Source: a virus. From it: a stretch of DNA of 29,661 nucleotides. The notes under the pieces are model-generated. The model saw only the letters and a program-made list of their open reading frames with translations, was not told the DNA's origin and searched no databases. Below, piece after piece: positions 1 through 6,187 of this stretch; the first letter of the stretch is position 1; each line of letters begins with the position of its first letter. Location: positions 1 to 29,661 of the IMG/VR virus record IMGVR_UViG_3300017917_001698, one strand, 5' to 3'. The translations under genes were made by a program, and so were the position numbers.

Positions 1-757
1 CATTATCTGCTACAAGCACAACATTATTGAAGTACTTTTCTAATAGTTTCATCTGGCTTGATGAAACGTTAGCCCCCAGTGTAGCAACTGCGGGGAAACC
101 TACTTGGTCTAGTCTGATTGCATCAAAAGATGATTCTACAACATATACAACTTTTGATGATTTTACTCTATGTAAATTAAATAATATTTTACTCTTAGGA
201 AGTCCTGGAGTATTTTTAAATTCTTTACCTTCAATTGTTCTAGCAACAAAGCCAATTGTCATACCGTCTGGGGATTGCATTGGAATAATAACAGAATCCT
301 GTTTATCAGAATATCCAAGATCAAACTTAATAATAGAATCTTTATTAATCCTTCTACCTTCAAAATATGACATTGCTCTAGGAGAATCTAATGCTTGTTT
401 ATTTAATCTTTTTATAAGCAATTCATCATACTGAACAAAATCTGGCGCAGCATATAAAGCTTTATTAATTACTGCCTCAATATCTGTTTCAACTTCTTTA
501 CTTTTAATATACCTAATAGCCTCAAAATAAGTTCTACCAGTCATATGCATAATTAATTCTGTAAGATTTTTTGTAGTCTGACAACCAAAACAGAAAAATA
601 ATCCAGATTCTTTAGATACTTCACCAGCAGGAGTACGATTATTATTATGGTATGGACAAAATATAATATAGTCTGTTCCATATTCTGCTTCTATATCTAT
701 ACCTGCGCCTGTTAAGACTCTGTGTATTTGCTGTGTTGTATATATATCTTTAAGCAT
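1..757 (-). CDS. DnaG-type DNA primase, N-terminal part (cut by window edge)
   Basis: This is the N-terminal 252 residues of a primase that would make RNA primers for the phage replication fork; the gene continues past base 1. The protein opens MLKDIYTTQQIHRVL. A CHC2-type zinc finger is visible as CPYH (residues 34-37) and CFGC (56-59), the usual Cys-His-Cys-Cys order. A Toprim catalytic core follows, with the acidic motif VVESSFDAIRLD (Glu208) and, just before the cut, VVLVADN, which should lead into the metal-binding Asp motif. The ATG at 757 overlaps the end of the helicase gene by 8 bases (ATGCTTAA), so the two are probably translationally coupled. Primase next to a DnaB-type helicase is a standard phage replisome pair. 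The family call is firm. Whether the missing part contains a helicase-binding domain cannot be seen. Confidence 0.9.
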   Translation of the reverse strand, partial: MLKDIYTTQQIHRVLTGAGIDIEAEYGTDYIIFCPYHNNNRTPAGEVSKESGLFFCFGCQTTKNLTELIMHMTGRTYFEAIRYIKSKEVETDIEAVINKALYAAPDFVQYDELLIKRLNKQALDSPRAMSYFEGRRINKDSIIKFDLGYSDKQDSVIIPMQSPDGMTIGFVARTIEGKEFKNTPGLPKSKILFNLHRVKSSKVVYVVESSFDAIRLDQVGFPAVATLGANVSSSQMKLLEKYFNNVVLVADN

Positions 758-1976
758 TTTTATCTTCGTAATCCTTGTATCTGTAATATCCCTTATCAAA
801 ATCTGCCTGTATTAAAAAGTCTCCCATAAACCCATTACGGTTTTTTCTAAAAGCACATTCAATAATATCACTATTGGAAGCACGACCAAGAGCTAAAACC
901 CAGTCAGCATCGTATGCAATTTGTCTTGACCAAGATGTTTGACCAAGTGTAGGAACTGTACTCATATTTGTAACATCATCAGGAGTAGCAGATGAAATTG
1001 CAATAATTGGTACTTCTTCGCTAATAGACATTAACTTTAATTCACGAGAAAGATTTTTCATACGTACAGTCTCATTATCTGACTTTTGATTTGGAGACAT
1101 AAGTTGTAAATAATCTACAATAATAAAGTCTGGACGATATTGATCAATCTTGCCACGAATAACAGATGGTGTAATTTCTCCACCATTATCATTAGAAATA
1201 ATATGGAATGGTGGCTTACCTGCAATCTTACTTTCATGCCACTTCTTCATCATATCCATTTCAATATCACCATTAGATATTTTACGGTGTGACCATAAAC
1301 CTTCACCCATAATTGCAAATACACGATTACGAACTTCTGTCTCAGACATTTCTAAGCTAATAATCATTGGGGTCTTGCCCTGCTTCCATGCTTGTACAGC
1401 AAAGTAAAGAGCTAACCAGGACTTGCCAATACCTGGATATGCCAGGAAAATCCCCAGTTGGCCTGGCATAATTCCTGAAGGAAGGTAGTTGTCAAATCCT
1501 GGTAGTCCTGTTCGGATACCGATCTTTCCTAATTCTTGTTGCTTTTTTACATTTTCAAAATATGCAATAGCAGAATCTATATCTGTAGCATCAATATCTC
1601 GAATTGTAGATGTGTTCTTTTTTAATTCTGAAGTTTTAGTAATTAACTTTTCAAGTGCTTGAACTCCTTGACCACCTTGAATATCAGTAGCAGCATTTTT
1701 AATAATATCTTTGAGACTATCATTTAAATATTCTGCCTGTAATTCTTCAAGATGATGCTTTGTTGCTCCAACACCAGAAACAGGAGAAAAGTCTCTAAAT
1801 TTTTCAATCACTAAAGATGTTGGTGGAACTGTTCCGTTTGTTTCGGAATATCTTTTAATAAAATTCCAAACATCATTATGTGTTCGTAATATACTATCTA
1901 TATTGGCTTGCAGTAAAACATGCACTTGCTTATCTTCTAATACTGCTGATATAAGTTTTGCCTCTGTATTATTCAC
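750..1976 (-). CDS. DnaB-type replicative DNA helicase
   Basis: A 408-residue hexameric helicase of superfamily 4 that would unwind the phage replication fork. The RecA-like core has a Walker A loop AYPGIGKS (residues 179-186), a following SLEMS motif (207-211) holding the likely catalytic glutamate, a Walker B strand DFIIVDYLQLM (283-293) and a DnaB-style FRKNRNG motif (376-382) that normally senses the neighbouring subunit. The first 150 residues form a helical N-terminal domain with little recognisable sequence. The motif normally written SQL after the third strand reads ISSATPDD here. The start is GTG at 1976, inside the last codons of the upstream gene (8-base overlap), with AGGA about 8 bases upstream. 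It also overlaps the primase gene by 8 bases. The length is slightly short for bacterial DnaB, as is common in phages. Confidence 0.93.
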   Translation of the reverse strand: MNNTEAKLISAVLEDKQVHVLLQANIDSILRTHNDVWNFIKRYSETNGTVPPTSLVIEKFRDFSPVSGVGATKHHLEELQAEYLNDSLKDIIKNAATDIQGGQGVQALEKLITKTSELKKNTSTIRDIDATDIDSAIAYFENVKKQQELGKIGIRTGLPGFDNYLPSGIMPGQLGIFLAYPGIGKSWLALYFAVQAWKQGKTPMIISLEMSETEVRNRVFAIMGEGLWSHRKISNGDIEMDMMKKWHESKIAGKPPFHIISNDNGGEITPSVIRGKIDQYRPDFIIVDYLQLMSPNQKSDNETVRMKNLSRELKLMSISEEVPIIAISSATPDDVTNMSTVPTLGQTSWSRQIAYDADWVLALGRASNSDIIECAFRKNRNGFMGDFLIQADFDKGYYRYKDYEDKNA

Positions 1977-2277
1977 TTAACCACTTCCTAGCCAATTGAC
2001 GACGTTCTTTTCTTTCTTTAATATCTTTTTCTAATTCCATTTTACCATTTAGAATATTCTGTGCATTATATGCAAAAAAACTCCAATTAGGAGATTGTGC
2101 TATTTCAAAATAATAATCTAATAAGTCATAGCAATCTCTAAGTCCATATGACTCTACAAGGGCATCTGCAGCCCATTGTTCAACATTAATATTCAGATTA
2201 GCCTTTTGCTCATATCTCTGCAAATGAAGCTTATTGTAGCGACTGAGCAAAGCCATTCGGTCTTTGCGATCAGCCAT
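1969..2277 (-). CDS. small charged protein upstream of helicase, function unknown
   Basis: A 102-residue protein, basic at both ends and rich in aromatic residues in the middle (YDLLDYYFEIAQSPNWSFFAYN, around residues 51-72). It is probably all-helical, with a charged helix near the C-terminus (ELEKDIKERKERRQLARK). I recognise no family. It sits directly before the DnaB-type helicase, and the helicase GTG start lies within its last codons. The two products are therefore made together, and a helicase-partner or loader role is possible. That is inference from position only: no ATP-binding motif or zinc site is visible. The ATG at 2277 lies 1 base after the upstream stop (TAATATG), with no separate ribosome site, which suggests reinitiation. 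Confidence 0.75.
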   Translation of the reverse strand: MADRKDRMALLSRYNKLHLQRYEQKANLNINVEQWAADALVESYGLRDCYDLLDYYFEIAQSPNWSFFAYNAQNILNGKMELEKDIKERKERRQLARKWLSE

Positions 2278-2278
2278 A

Positions 2279-2488
2279 TTATTCTTCTACTACTGCTTCT
2301 CGTGCTTCTGTTACTTTTTCTACTACCTTAGATTCTACAAAATCATAAACACGATTCATGGCATCATTTGTATTTTCGCCATCACGAACATGATCTACCA
2401 CTCCTAGGTCTACCCTCAATGACTGAAAGTTACCTAAATTAAGTGTATATCCAAGTGTTACAGATACTTTTGTTTCTTTATTTTCCAC
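2279..2488 (-). CDS. small acidic conserved-type phage protein, unknown function
   Basis: About 69 residues. The N-terminal half looks like beta strands (VSVTLGYTLNLGNFQSLRVD) and the C-terminal half like one acidic helix (AMNRVYDFVESKVVEKVTEA). I have a general impression of similar small proteins in phage replication regions but cannot name a family. The open frame extends back to a TTG at 2503, but that codon overlaps the ribosome site. The sequence AAGGAGG at 2500-2494 is placed 5 bases before a GTG at 2488, so I choose that start; a GTG at 2491 is also possible. The gene ends 1 base before the next start, inside a tightly packed group leading to helicase and primase. Its role is unknown; the strand-plus-helix shape could suit a nucleic-acid or protein-binding accessory factor, which is speculation. 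Confidence 0.7.
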   Translation of the reverse strand: MENKETKVSVTLGYTLNLGNFQSLRVDLGVVDHVRDGENTNDAMNRVYDFVESKVVEKVTEAREAVVEE

Positions 2489-2506
2489 CACTGCCTCCTT
2501 CAAAGG

Positions 2507-3052
2507 CTAATTAATGCTCTCTTCCCAAACAGGTATAAACCTGCCGTCTTCTGTTTTTGTATAAACCAGTATACCATCACCCATTTTTCTTGTCAACTCT
2601 TGACTTGTAGGTGTCATATTATTTGTAACTAATCCATCTTTTCTTGGTTGTCCAATATGTATGCTTGCAAGTATATCACGTATCTCTCTTACTTGCGATT
2701 CAGAATAGTAAGCTCTTATTTGCCAATTTCTACCGCCACCTGGTTGTGCACCAATTGGTGGTGGAATTACACCTCTTTTAATTAATCTTGGAAAATATTT
2801 TCTATGTCTATTGACAAGACGTGCTGTATCTGCTACAGTATATGCTCGCTCACGATGTTTTTTAAAATCAGAACGTAAGCATGTTTCTAATCTGTCTTTA
2901 GTAATATTATAAACAGTTACAAGTCCAGTAGATCTTGAGCTATGATGTAAACGAACTAAATCACCGTTTAAAAACCAAATTGTTTTATTTCCAGGAATTA
3001 CAGGTTCGTTATTGTATTCTTGGCTCTCAATTTTTCCTTTACGAGAAGCCAT
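2507..3052 (-). CDS. MerR-like winged-helix DNA-binding protein
   Basis: A 181-residue probable DNA-binding protein. Residues about 70-130 look like a MerR/excisionase-type winged helix: YTVADTARLVNRHRKYFPRL forms the helix-turn-helix start, RGVIPPP the turn and RAYYSESQVREIRDIL the following helix. The insertion in the wing (GAQPGGGRNWQI) resembles that seen in phage MerR-like proteins. The N-terminal 60 residues have a beta-rich stretch (TIWFLNGDLVRLHH, SRSTGLVTVYNI) and the C-terminal 45 are unassigned. The start ATG at 3052 follows AGGAG about 8 bases upstream. The gene begins inside the zinc-ribbon gene in a different frame (55-base overlap). Position beside replication genes suggests a regulator or origin/replication accessory factor. 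No effector-binding domain is visible. Confidence 0.8.
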   Translation of the reverse strand: MASRKGKIESQEYNNEPVIPGNKTIWFLNGDLVRLHHSSRSTGLVTVYNITKDRLETCLRSDFKKHRERAYTVADTARLVNRHRKYFPRLIKRGVIPPPIGAQPGGGRNWQIRAYYSESQVREIRDILASIHIGQPRKDGLVTNNMTPTSQELTRKMGDGILVYTKTEDGRFIPVWEESIN

Positions 3053-3186
3053 CGTCCGTCTCCTGATTCTGCTGGCGGATGAAAAAATTTTCTAGTTCCA
3101 CACATAATACAAAATGTTTCTAGATGATCAGCAGAGCTATACTGACGATCTATAAAAATTCTACCACTACATTTTTTACAATGCAT
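2998..3186 (-). CDS. small zinc-ribbon protein
   Basis: A 62-residue protein with a clear zinc ribbon: CKKC at residues 3-6 and CIMC at 26-29, separated by a short beta-type linker (GRIFIDRQYSSADH). The remainder is basic (LLVKEKLRAKNTI). Such ribbons bind nucleic acid or protein partners. The ATG at 3186 lies within the last codons of the upstream coiled-coil gene (11-base overlap), and the last 55 bases overlap the start of the winged-helix gene in another frame. The paired CxxC motifs starting at residue 3 support this frame as real despite the small size. The target is unknown; a role with the neighbouring winged-helix protein is possible. Confidence 0.72.
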   Translation of the reverse strand: MHCKKCSGRIFIDRQYSSADHLETFCIMCGTRKFFHPPAESGDGRWLLVKEKLRAKNTITNL

Positions 3187-3382
3187 CCGTTAATGTATTT
3201 TCTATTCCAACTTTTTCAGCTACTTCTTGAGCATACTGTTTAGCAGCTTCATCTTTTTCTTGTTTATCATTAACAAGTTTTGTTATCTCTGCTCTAAGAA
3301 TAGCAATCTGTGTCTCATATGTTGAGACCAATTCACCAATTCTTTGCTGTAATGCAGTAACTACTAGTTCTGCCTTATCCAT
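3176..3382 (-). CDS. small coiled-coil protein
   Basis: A 68-residue protein that is almost entirely one predicted helix. Hydrophobic heptad positions run through ALQQRIGELVSTYETQIAIL and AEITKLVNDKQEKDEAAKQY, typical of a coiled coil that dimerises or trimerises. There is no signal peptide, membrane segment or cysteine. The ATG at 3382 follows a run AAAGGGG about 7-8 bases upstream. The end overlaps the zinc-ribbon start. The family is unknown. It could be a small accessory or adaptor protein of the replication/regulation group. The neighbouring upstream gene also encodes a short coiled coil, but the two are not obviously paralogous. Confidence 0.65.
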   Translation of the reverse strand: MDKAELVVTALQQRIGELVSTYETQIAILRAEITKLVNDKQEKDEAAKQYAQEVAEKVGIENTLTDAL

Positions 3383-3402
3383 TAATTTACCCCTTTATTT
3401 TA

Positions 3403-3615
3403 TTATACTAAAGATTCTTTTTCAGCATTAAGTGCAGCAATTTTTTTATCAATTTCTGCAATCTGACTATTTAAAGATTCAATGGTTTCTTGATTTGGAG
3501 AATCAATAGCGTTTTCTTCAATAACCGAAAGTTGTAAATTATATTTGCTATATTCTACACTTCTTTGATGTTGATCAATTATTGATATTTTATCTTCATT
3601 TGTTAGTAGACTCAT
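3403..3615 (-). CDS. small coiled-coil protein, first gene of the left-hand group
   Basis: A 70-residue protein. The C-terminal half (ETIESLNSQIAEIDKKIAAL) is a clear heptad-repeat coiled coil; the N-terminal half (NEDKISIIDQHQRSVEYSKY) is also helical. No known family is recognised. The ATG at 3615 has a near-ideal ribosome site AAAGGAGG 6 bases upstream, and a TGGTATAAT box lies at 3632-3640. This looks like the first gene of a transcript running leftwards into the replication genes. The final codons GTATAATAA also contain a TATAAT string, mentioned separately as rejected. Confidence 0.68.
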   Translation of the reverse strand: MSLLTNEDKISIIDQHQRSVEYSKYNLQLSVIEENAIDSPNQETIESLNSQIAEIDKKIAALNAEKESLV

Positions 3616-3713
3616 TATTTCCTCCTTTTAAATTATACCACTAATAAATATATTTGCTCTTATGTTTGAGCTTTTTATATATTTTTCTATATTTTATTTT
3701 TAAATATATTTTT
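3616..3713. other. 98-base AT-rich intergenic region
   Basis: This gap separates the receptor/carbohydrate block from the replication block. It is nearly pure A/T and begins next to the SGNH hydrolase stop with a T-run followed by an A-run (a palindrome of about 14 bases at 3711-3725). A weak GCTC/GAGC hairpin lies near 3658-3673 and the promoter box at 3632-3640. No convincing GC-rich terminator stem is present. It may mark a module boundary, or an easily melted site. I see no repeat array of the iteron type. Confidence 0.45.
3632..3640 (-). promoter_or_regulatory. extended -10 promoter element (TGGTATAAT)
   Basis: On the minus strand the gap before the gene starting at 3615 reads AGTGGTATAAT, an extended -10 box. 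A start of transcription about 7 bases downstream (near 3625) would leave a leader of about 10 bases that begins at the GGAGG ribosome site. I see no TTGACA-like -35 at the usual distance; the upstream DNA is almost pure A/T. The placement at the head of the small-gene and replication group supports a real promoter. Confidence 0.55.
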
Positions 3714-4628
3714 TTAAAAAAAATCATTGTTTTTTGCCTTTGTAAAAAATAAATTAGATATAAAATGTGTCCAAGCGGTTCCAGGATGAGAATTATCTTT
3801 TGCTACACCCCAATATGGAAGATTATTTTTATTTTTATAATAATCAGTTTTATCTTCTTTATTATGTATTGGTTTAAAATATTCTCCATCTACTTTTTCT
3901 TCCACTATAAAATTATTAAAATTATATTTTTTAAATAACTCATAGTCTCCAGCACCCCATGTTGACCAAAGTAATTTTATTCCAGAATTGTTACAATAGT
4001 CTTCTAGTAAATATATAAGATGAAAATTATCATAAATATTTGTTTCTCTTTTATACTCTAGGGTATATCTTTTTTGAGCATGTTTGTTATTTTCAGAAAG
4101 CCAATGAGTATTTGGGAAAGCTTTTATATATTCATTATTATTATCATCAAAAATAGTTTTTCTATCTAGATCTGGAAATAAAAGAAATAGGTATGTAGGT
4201 TTGCCATATTTTCTAATAAATCCCATTGTGTTTTTTATAATTAAATCTATTGACGATCCCATATAGGCTGTATTATAATATTCAAGATTTGTATTAATTT
4301 TTTTATTAATTTTATTAGTCAAAAGTTTTGTCCATGTATATTCTTCTGGTATACCTTCGCCAAAAGTCCACGAGCATCCGCCAAACAGAATTGAGGGATT
4401 ATTTTTATCAATTATTTTAAAGTGATTTGATCTAAATCCATTACGATTAATTTTATAAAATACTGGATAATTAGGATCTTCTGCAGCTTTTCCAGAATAA
4501 ATGAAATTAGATATCCAATATCCATCTTTATCTAAATAAATTTCACTATTCTCATCTTTAATTTCTTGCTTATAGTTAGTTCTGAAATCTAAATGACAAA
4601 TACTATCTTTTTTTAATATTTCATACAT
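3714..4628 (-). CDS. SGNH/GDSL-type hydrolase
   Basis: A 304-residue protein of the SGNH hydrolase superfamily, which includes esterases and deacetylases acting on lipids or sugars. The nucleophile block is GGCSWTFGEG (residues 83-92, Ser86). A later NTAYMGSS stretch supplies the conserved glycine region, and LFLLFPDLDR is the likely third block. The catalytic Asp-His pair appears as DNSHPG near residues 278-283. No signal peptide is present, so it acts in the infected cell or as a virion part. The ATG at 4628 overlaps the glycosyltransferase stop (ATGTATGA), so the two are coupled. This gene is very AT-rich: the 60-base line starting at 4081 has 15 G+C. Together with the transferase it could build and trim a sugar modification on a virion or host-surface component; that pairing is inference. 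Confidence 0.8.
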   Translation of the reverse strand: MYEILKKDSICHLDFRTNYKQEIKDENSEIYLDKDGYWISNFIYSGKAAEDPNYPVFYKINRNGFRSNHFKIIDKNNPSILFGGCSWTFGEGIPEEYTWTKLLTNKINKKINTNLEYYNTAYMGSSIDLIIKNTMGFIRKYGKPTYLFLLFPDLDRKTIFDDNNNEYIKAFPNTHWLSENNKHAQKRYTLEYKRETNIYDNFHLIYLLEDYCNNSGIKLLWSTWGAGDYELFKKYNFNNFIVEEKVDGEYFKPIHNKEDKTDYYKNKNNLPYWGVAKDNSHPGTAWTHFISNLFFTKAKNNDFF

Positions 4629-5523
4629 TTATATTTGACTCCTCTAACAATATACCCTTTTCAAAATCTAATCCAACATATGTGCCATATTCTTTTAATG
4701 TTCTTTGTGATCCTAGAGAAATATTATTTATTTTATTTTCAGTAAAAATTGTTTTTATTGTATATTTTGAAAATTCTTCTAGTTTGTTACACTCATCTGG
4801 AAAAGTAATCCAACAAACTACTCTATCTGAATCTACTCCATAAAGATGAAATACTACGGGAATATTTGGATACATTAAATTATAGCCATTTGTATAAAAT
4901 GATGCAGCTCTTAATATTTCTTCTCCAAAATAAAAAATTGCTGGATGTTGCACAACTTTGTGTATTTCACCTTTACCAAAAATAAAACCAGCAGATACTG
5001 ATTCAGAACAGTATGATGAGTCAAAAGGAGATCCTTCTTGATTTATTAATCTACTATTTTCAAATAAATATGATTCTTCTTGATTTCTTTTAAATCTAAT
5101 TCCAGTTGTATCAGCAGACAAGTCTAAAACTTCTGATCCGTCTTTTTTATATAAATATGATGGTGGATATCCAGTTAATATACATCTATTTCCAATTGAT
5201 AAATTTTTTTCTAAATTTTCAATTATTATTGAATCCCAATTTTCTCTAAATCTACTATGTGAATCAATCTGTAAATAATAATCTTGATTGTCATATAGTT
5301 TGTTAGCCAAATACCTTCCCATTCCAACACCAAGATTTTCTGGAGCTTTTGAATATTGAATTTTTATATTACTATTATTAAAAATTGTTTTATTATTTAT
5401 ATAACATTCATGTATACCAAAATATATGTCATTTTCTCCAGAACTTTTATCTAAACAGTCTTGTACCGTTTTTAATAATTCTTTATCATCGTATGATGCA
5501 ATTTGAACAAATATTGATGACAT
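4621..5523 (-). CDS. GlcNAc-transferase-type glycosyltransferase (Skp1-GT-like)
   Basis: About 300 residues, matching from memory the glycosyltransferase family of which the Skp1 hydroxyproline GlcNAc-transferase is the model (PF11397, GT60-like). The opening strand SSIFVQIASYDDKELLKTVQ is typical. NLGVGMGRYLANKLY (63-77) corresponds to the family's conserved Gly-Arg segment. YYLQIDSHSRFRENWD (82-97) carries the DSH metal-site motif that replaces the usual DxD. A large C-terminal part includes ESVSAGFIFGKGE and a HPAIFYFGEE motif. The best start is ATG at 5523, forming TAATG with the upstream stop; a GTG two codons earlier (5529) is also open. The protein is cytoplasmic, with no membrane segment. 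The acceptor could be a phage tail protein or a host glycan; the sequence does not tell. Confidence 0.8.
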   Translation of the reverse strand: MSSIFVQIASYDDKELLKTVQDCLDKSSGENDIYFGIHECYINNKTIFNNSNIKIQYSKAPENLGVGMGRYLANKLYDNQDYYLQIDSHSRFRENWDSIIIENLEKNLSIGNRCILTGYPPSYLYKKDGSEVLDLSADTTGIRFKRNQEESYLFENSRLINQEGSPFDSSYCSESVSAGFIFGKGEIHKVVQHPAIFYFGEEILRAASFYTNGYNLMYPNIPVVFHLYGVDSDRVVCWITFPDECNKLEEFSKYTIKTIFTENKINNISLGSQRTLKEYGTYVGLDFEKGILLEESNINV

Positions 5524-5750
5524 TACCACTTACCAAGAGGACATCTTGCATTTTCTAATGTAGTTTTTACTGCCATAAAGCATCCACATTTTTTACATTG
5601 ATTTGTTAATTTTATTAGCTCTGGGCATTGTTTACAAATTTCAAATCTTCTATTAGATTCTTCTGTAGTTGCTGGCTTTGTTGTTGGATTTAACCAGTCT
5701 AAAGGTGTTACACCGTTTTTTTCTTTATATTGTTGCCATCTGCTTTTCAT
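5523..5750 (-). CDS. small Cys-rich putative zinc-binding protein (CPLGKW type)
   Basis: A 75-residue protein with seven cysteines in the C-terminal half: ICKQC, QCKKCGC and RCPLGKW, ending exactly on the KW. The spacing fits one zinc site, possibly two. I recall small proteins ending in this CPLGKW-like motif in many aquatic phages but know no established function. The start is ATG at 5750: GGAAGGA stands about 7 bases upstream and the codon forms TAATG with the preceding stop; an in-frame GTG at 5774 is less likely. It lies between the adhesin genes and the glycosyltransferase, to which it is also joined by TAATG, so the three are probably made together. Confidence 0.75.
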   Translation of the reverse strand: MKSRWQQYKEKNGVTPLDWLNPTTKPATTEESNRRFEICKQCPELIKLTNQCKKCGCFMAVKTTLENARCPLGKW

Positions 5751-6163
5751 TATTTTTCCTTCCCTGGTACCCACATTGGTAAGTCTGTAACATCTTGATT
5801 TAAAATAATAAATTTTTCTCCATCAAACTGTGCATATGGTGAAACAACATATCTACCATATGGATAATCATATAAATTAAAAATTTGTGGATTACTCAAT
5901 AATACACTACCAAAATATTCAGAACACAAAAAATCACTAAGAATTTCATTATTTTTTATAAATCTAATAACAATACCATCATGATCTGGGTATTCTTCAG
6001 AAACATCTAATATTTGATCATTTTCTAAAAATGAAGGAAGAAATTCTTCTGGTACCGATTCATCATATAGGCATTCTCCATCTATTACCCATACAAGTGG
6101 TTGATTTGTATTTATATTGACTGGCATATTTCTTAATTCAATGTCTGTAAATATTTTTTTCAT
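5750..6163 (-). CDS. hypothetical protein of the receptor-binding block
   Basis: A 137-residue acidic protein, unrecognised. It opens MKKIFTDIELRNMPVN, has a beta-rich middle (EYPDHDGIVIRFIKNN) and an aromatic C-terminal part (IFNLYDYPYGRYVVSPYAQF). No signal peptide, membrane segment or metal motif is visible. It follows the adhesin gene directly and could be an adhesin partner or chaperone, but position is the only hint. The ATG at 6163 has no ribosome site upstream; instead a TGATAGAAT box ends 7 bases before the A of the ATG, which would give a leaderless transcript. The gene ends in TAATG with the Cys-rich gene. Confidence 0.7.
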   Translation of the reverse strand: MKKIFTDIELRNMPVNINTNQPLVWVIDGECLYDESVPEEFLPSFLENDQILDVSEEYPDHDGIVIRFIKNNEILSDFLCSEYFGSVLLSNPQIFNLYDYPYGRYVVSPYAQFDGEKFIILNQDVTDLPMWVPGKEK

Positions 6164-6169
6164 ATTATC

Positions 6170-6178
6170 ATTCTATCA
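6170..6178 (-). promoter_or_regulatory. extended -10 promoter element (TGATAGAAT), predicted leaderless
   Basis: Minus-strand sequence between the adhesin stop (6188-6190) and the ATG at 6163 reads TATGATAGAATGATAATATG. The -10 box ends at 6170, so normal spacing puts +1 on the A of the ATG. No Shine-Dalgarno sequence is present. Both facts fit a leaderless mRNA. The box matches the one found before other genes in this window. Confidence 0.5.
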
Positions 6179-6187
6179 TAAAAAGGC

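Noticed and set aside
27-434. Plus-strand open frame of 135 codons
   Set aside because: It lies opposite the primase, whose minus frame has the zinc finger and Toprim motifs and overlaps the helicase gene properly. The plus frame has no ribosome site and no family features.
3402-3410. TAGTATAAT, resembling the -10 boxes
   Set aside because: It is formed by the last codons and stop of the upstream coiled-coil gene and lacks the TGn extension; it could be weakly active but is not supported.
5751-5774. GTG start at 5774 for the Cys-rich protein
   Set aside because: The ATG at 5750 has GGAAGGA at good distance and forms TAATG with the previous stop; the longer form would overlap the upstream gene by 25 bases.
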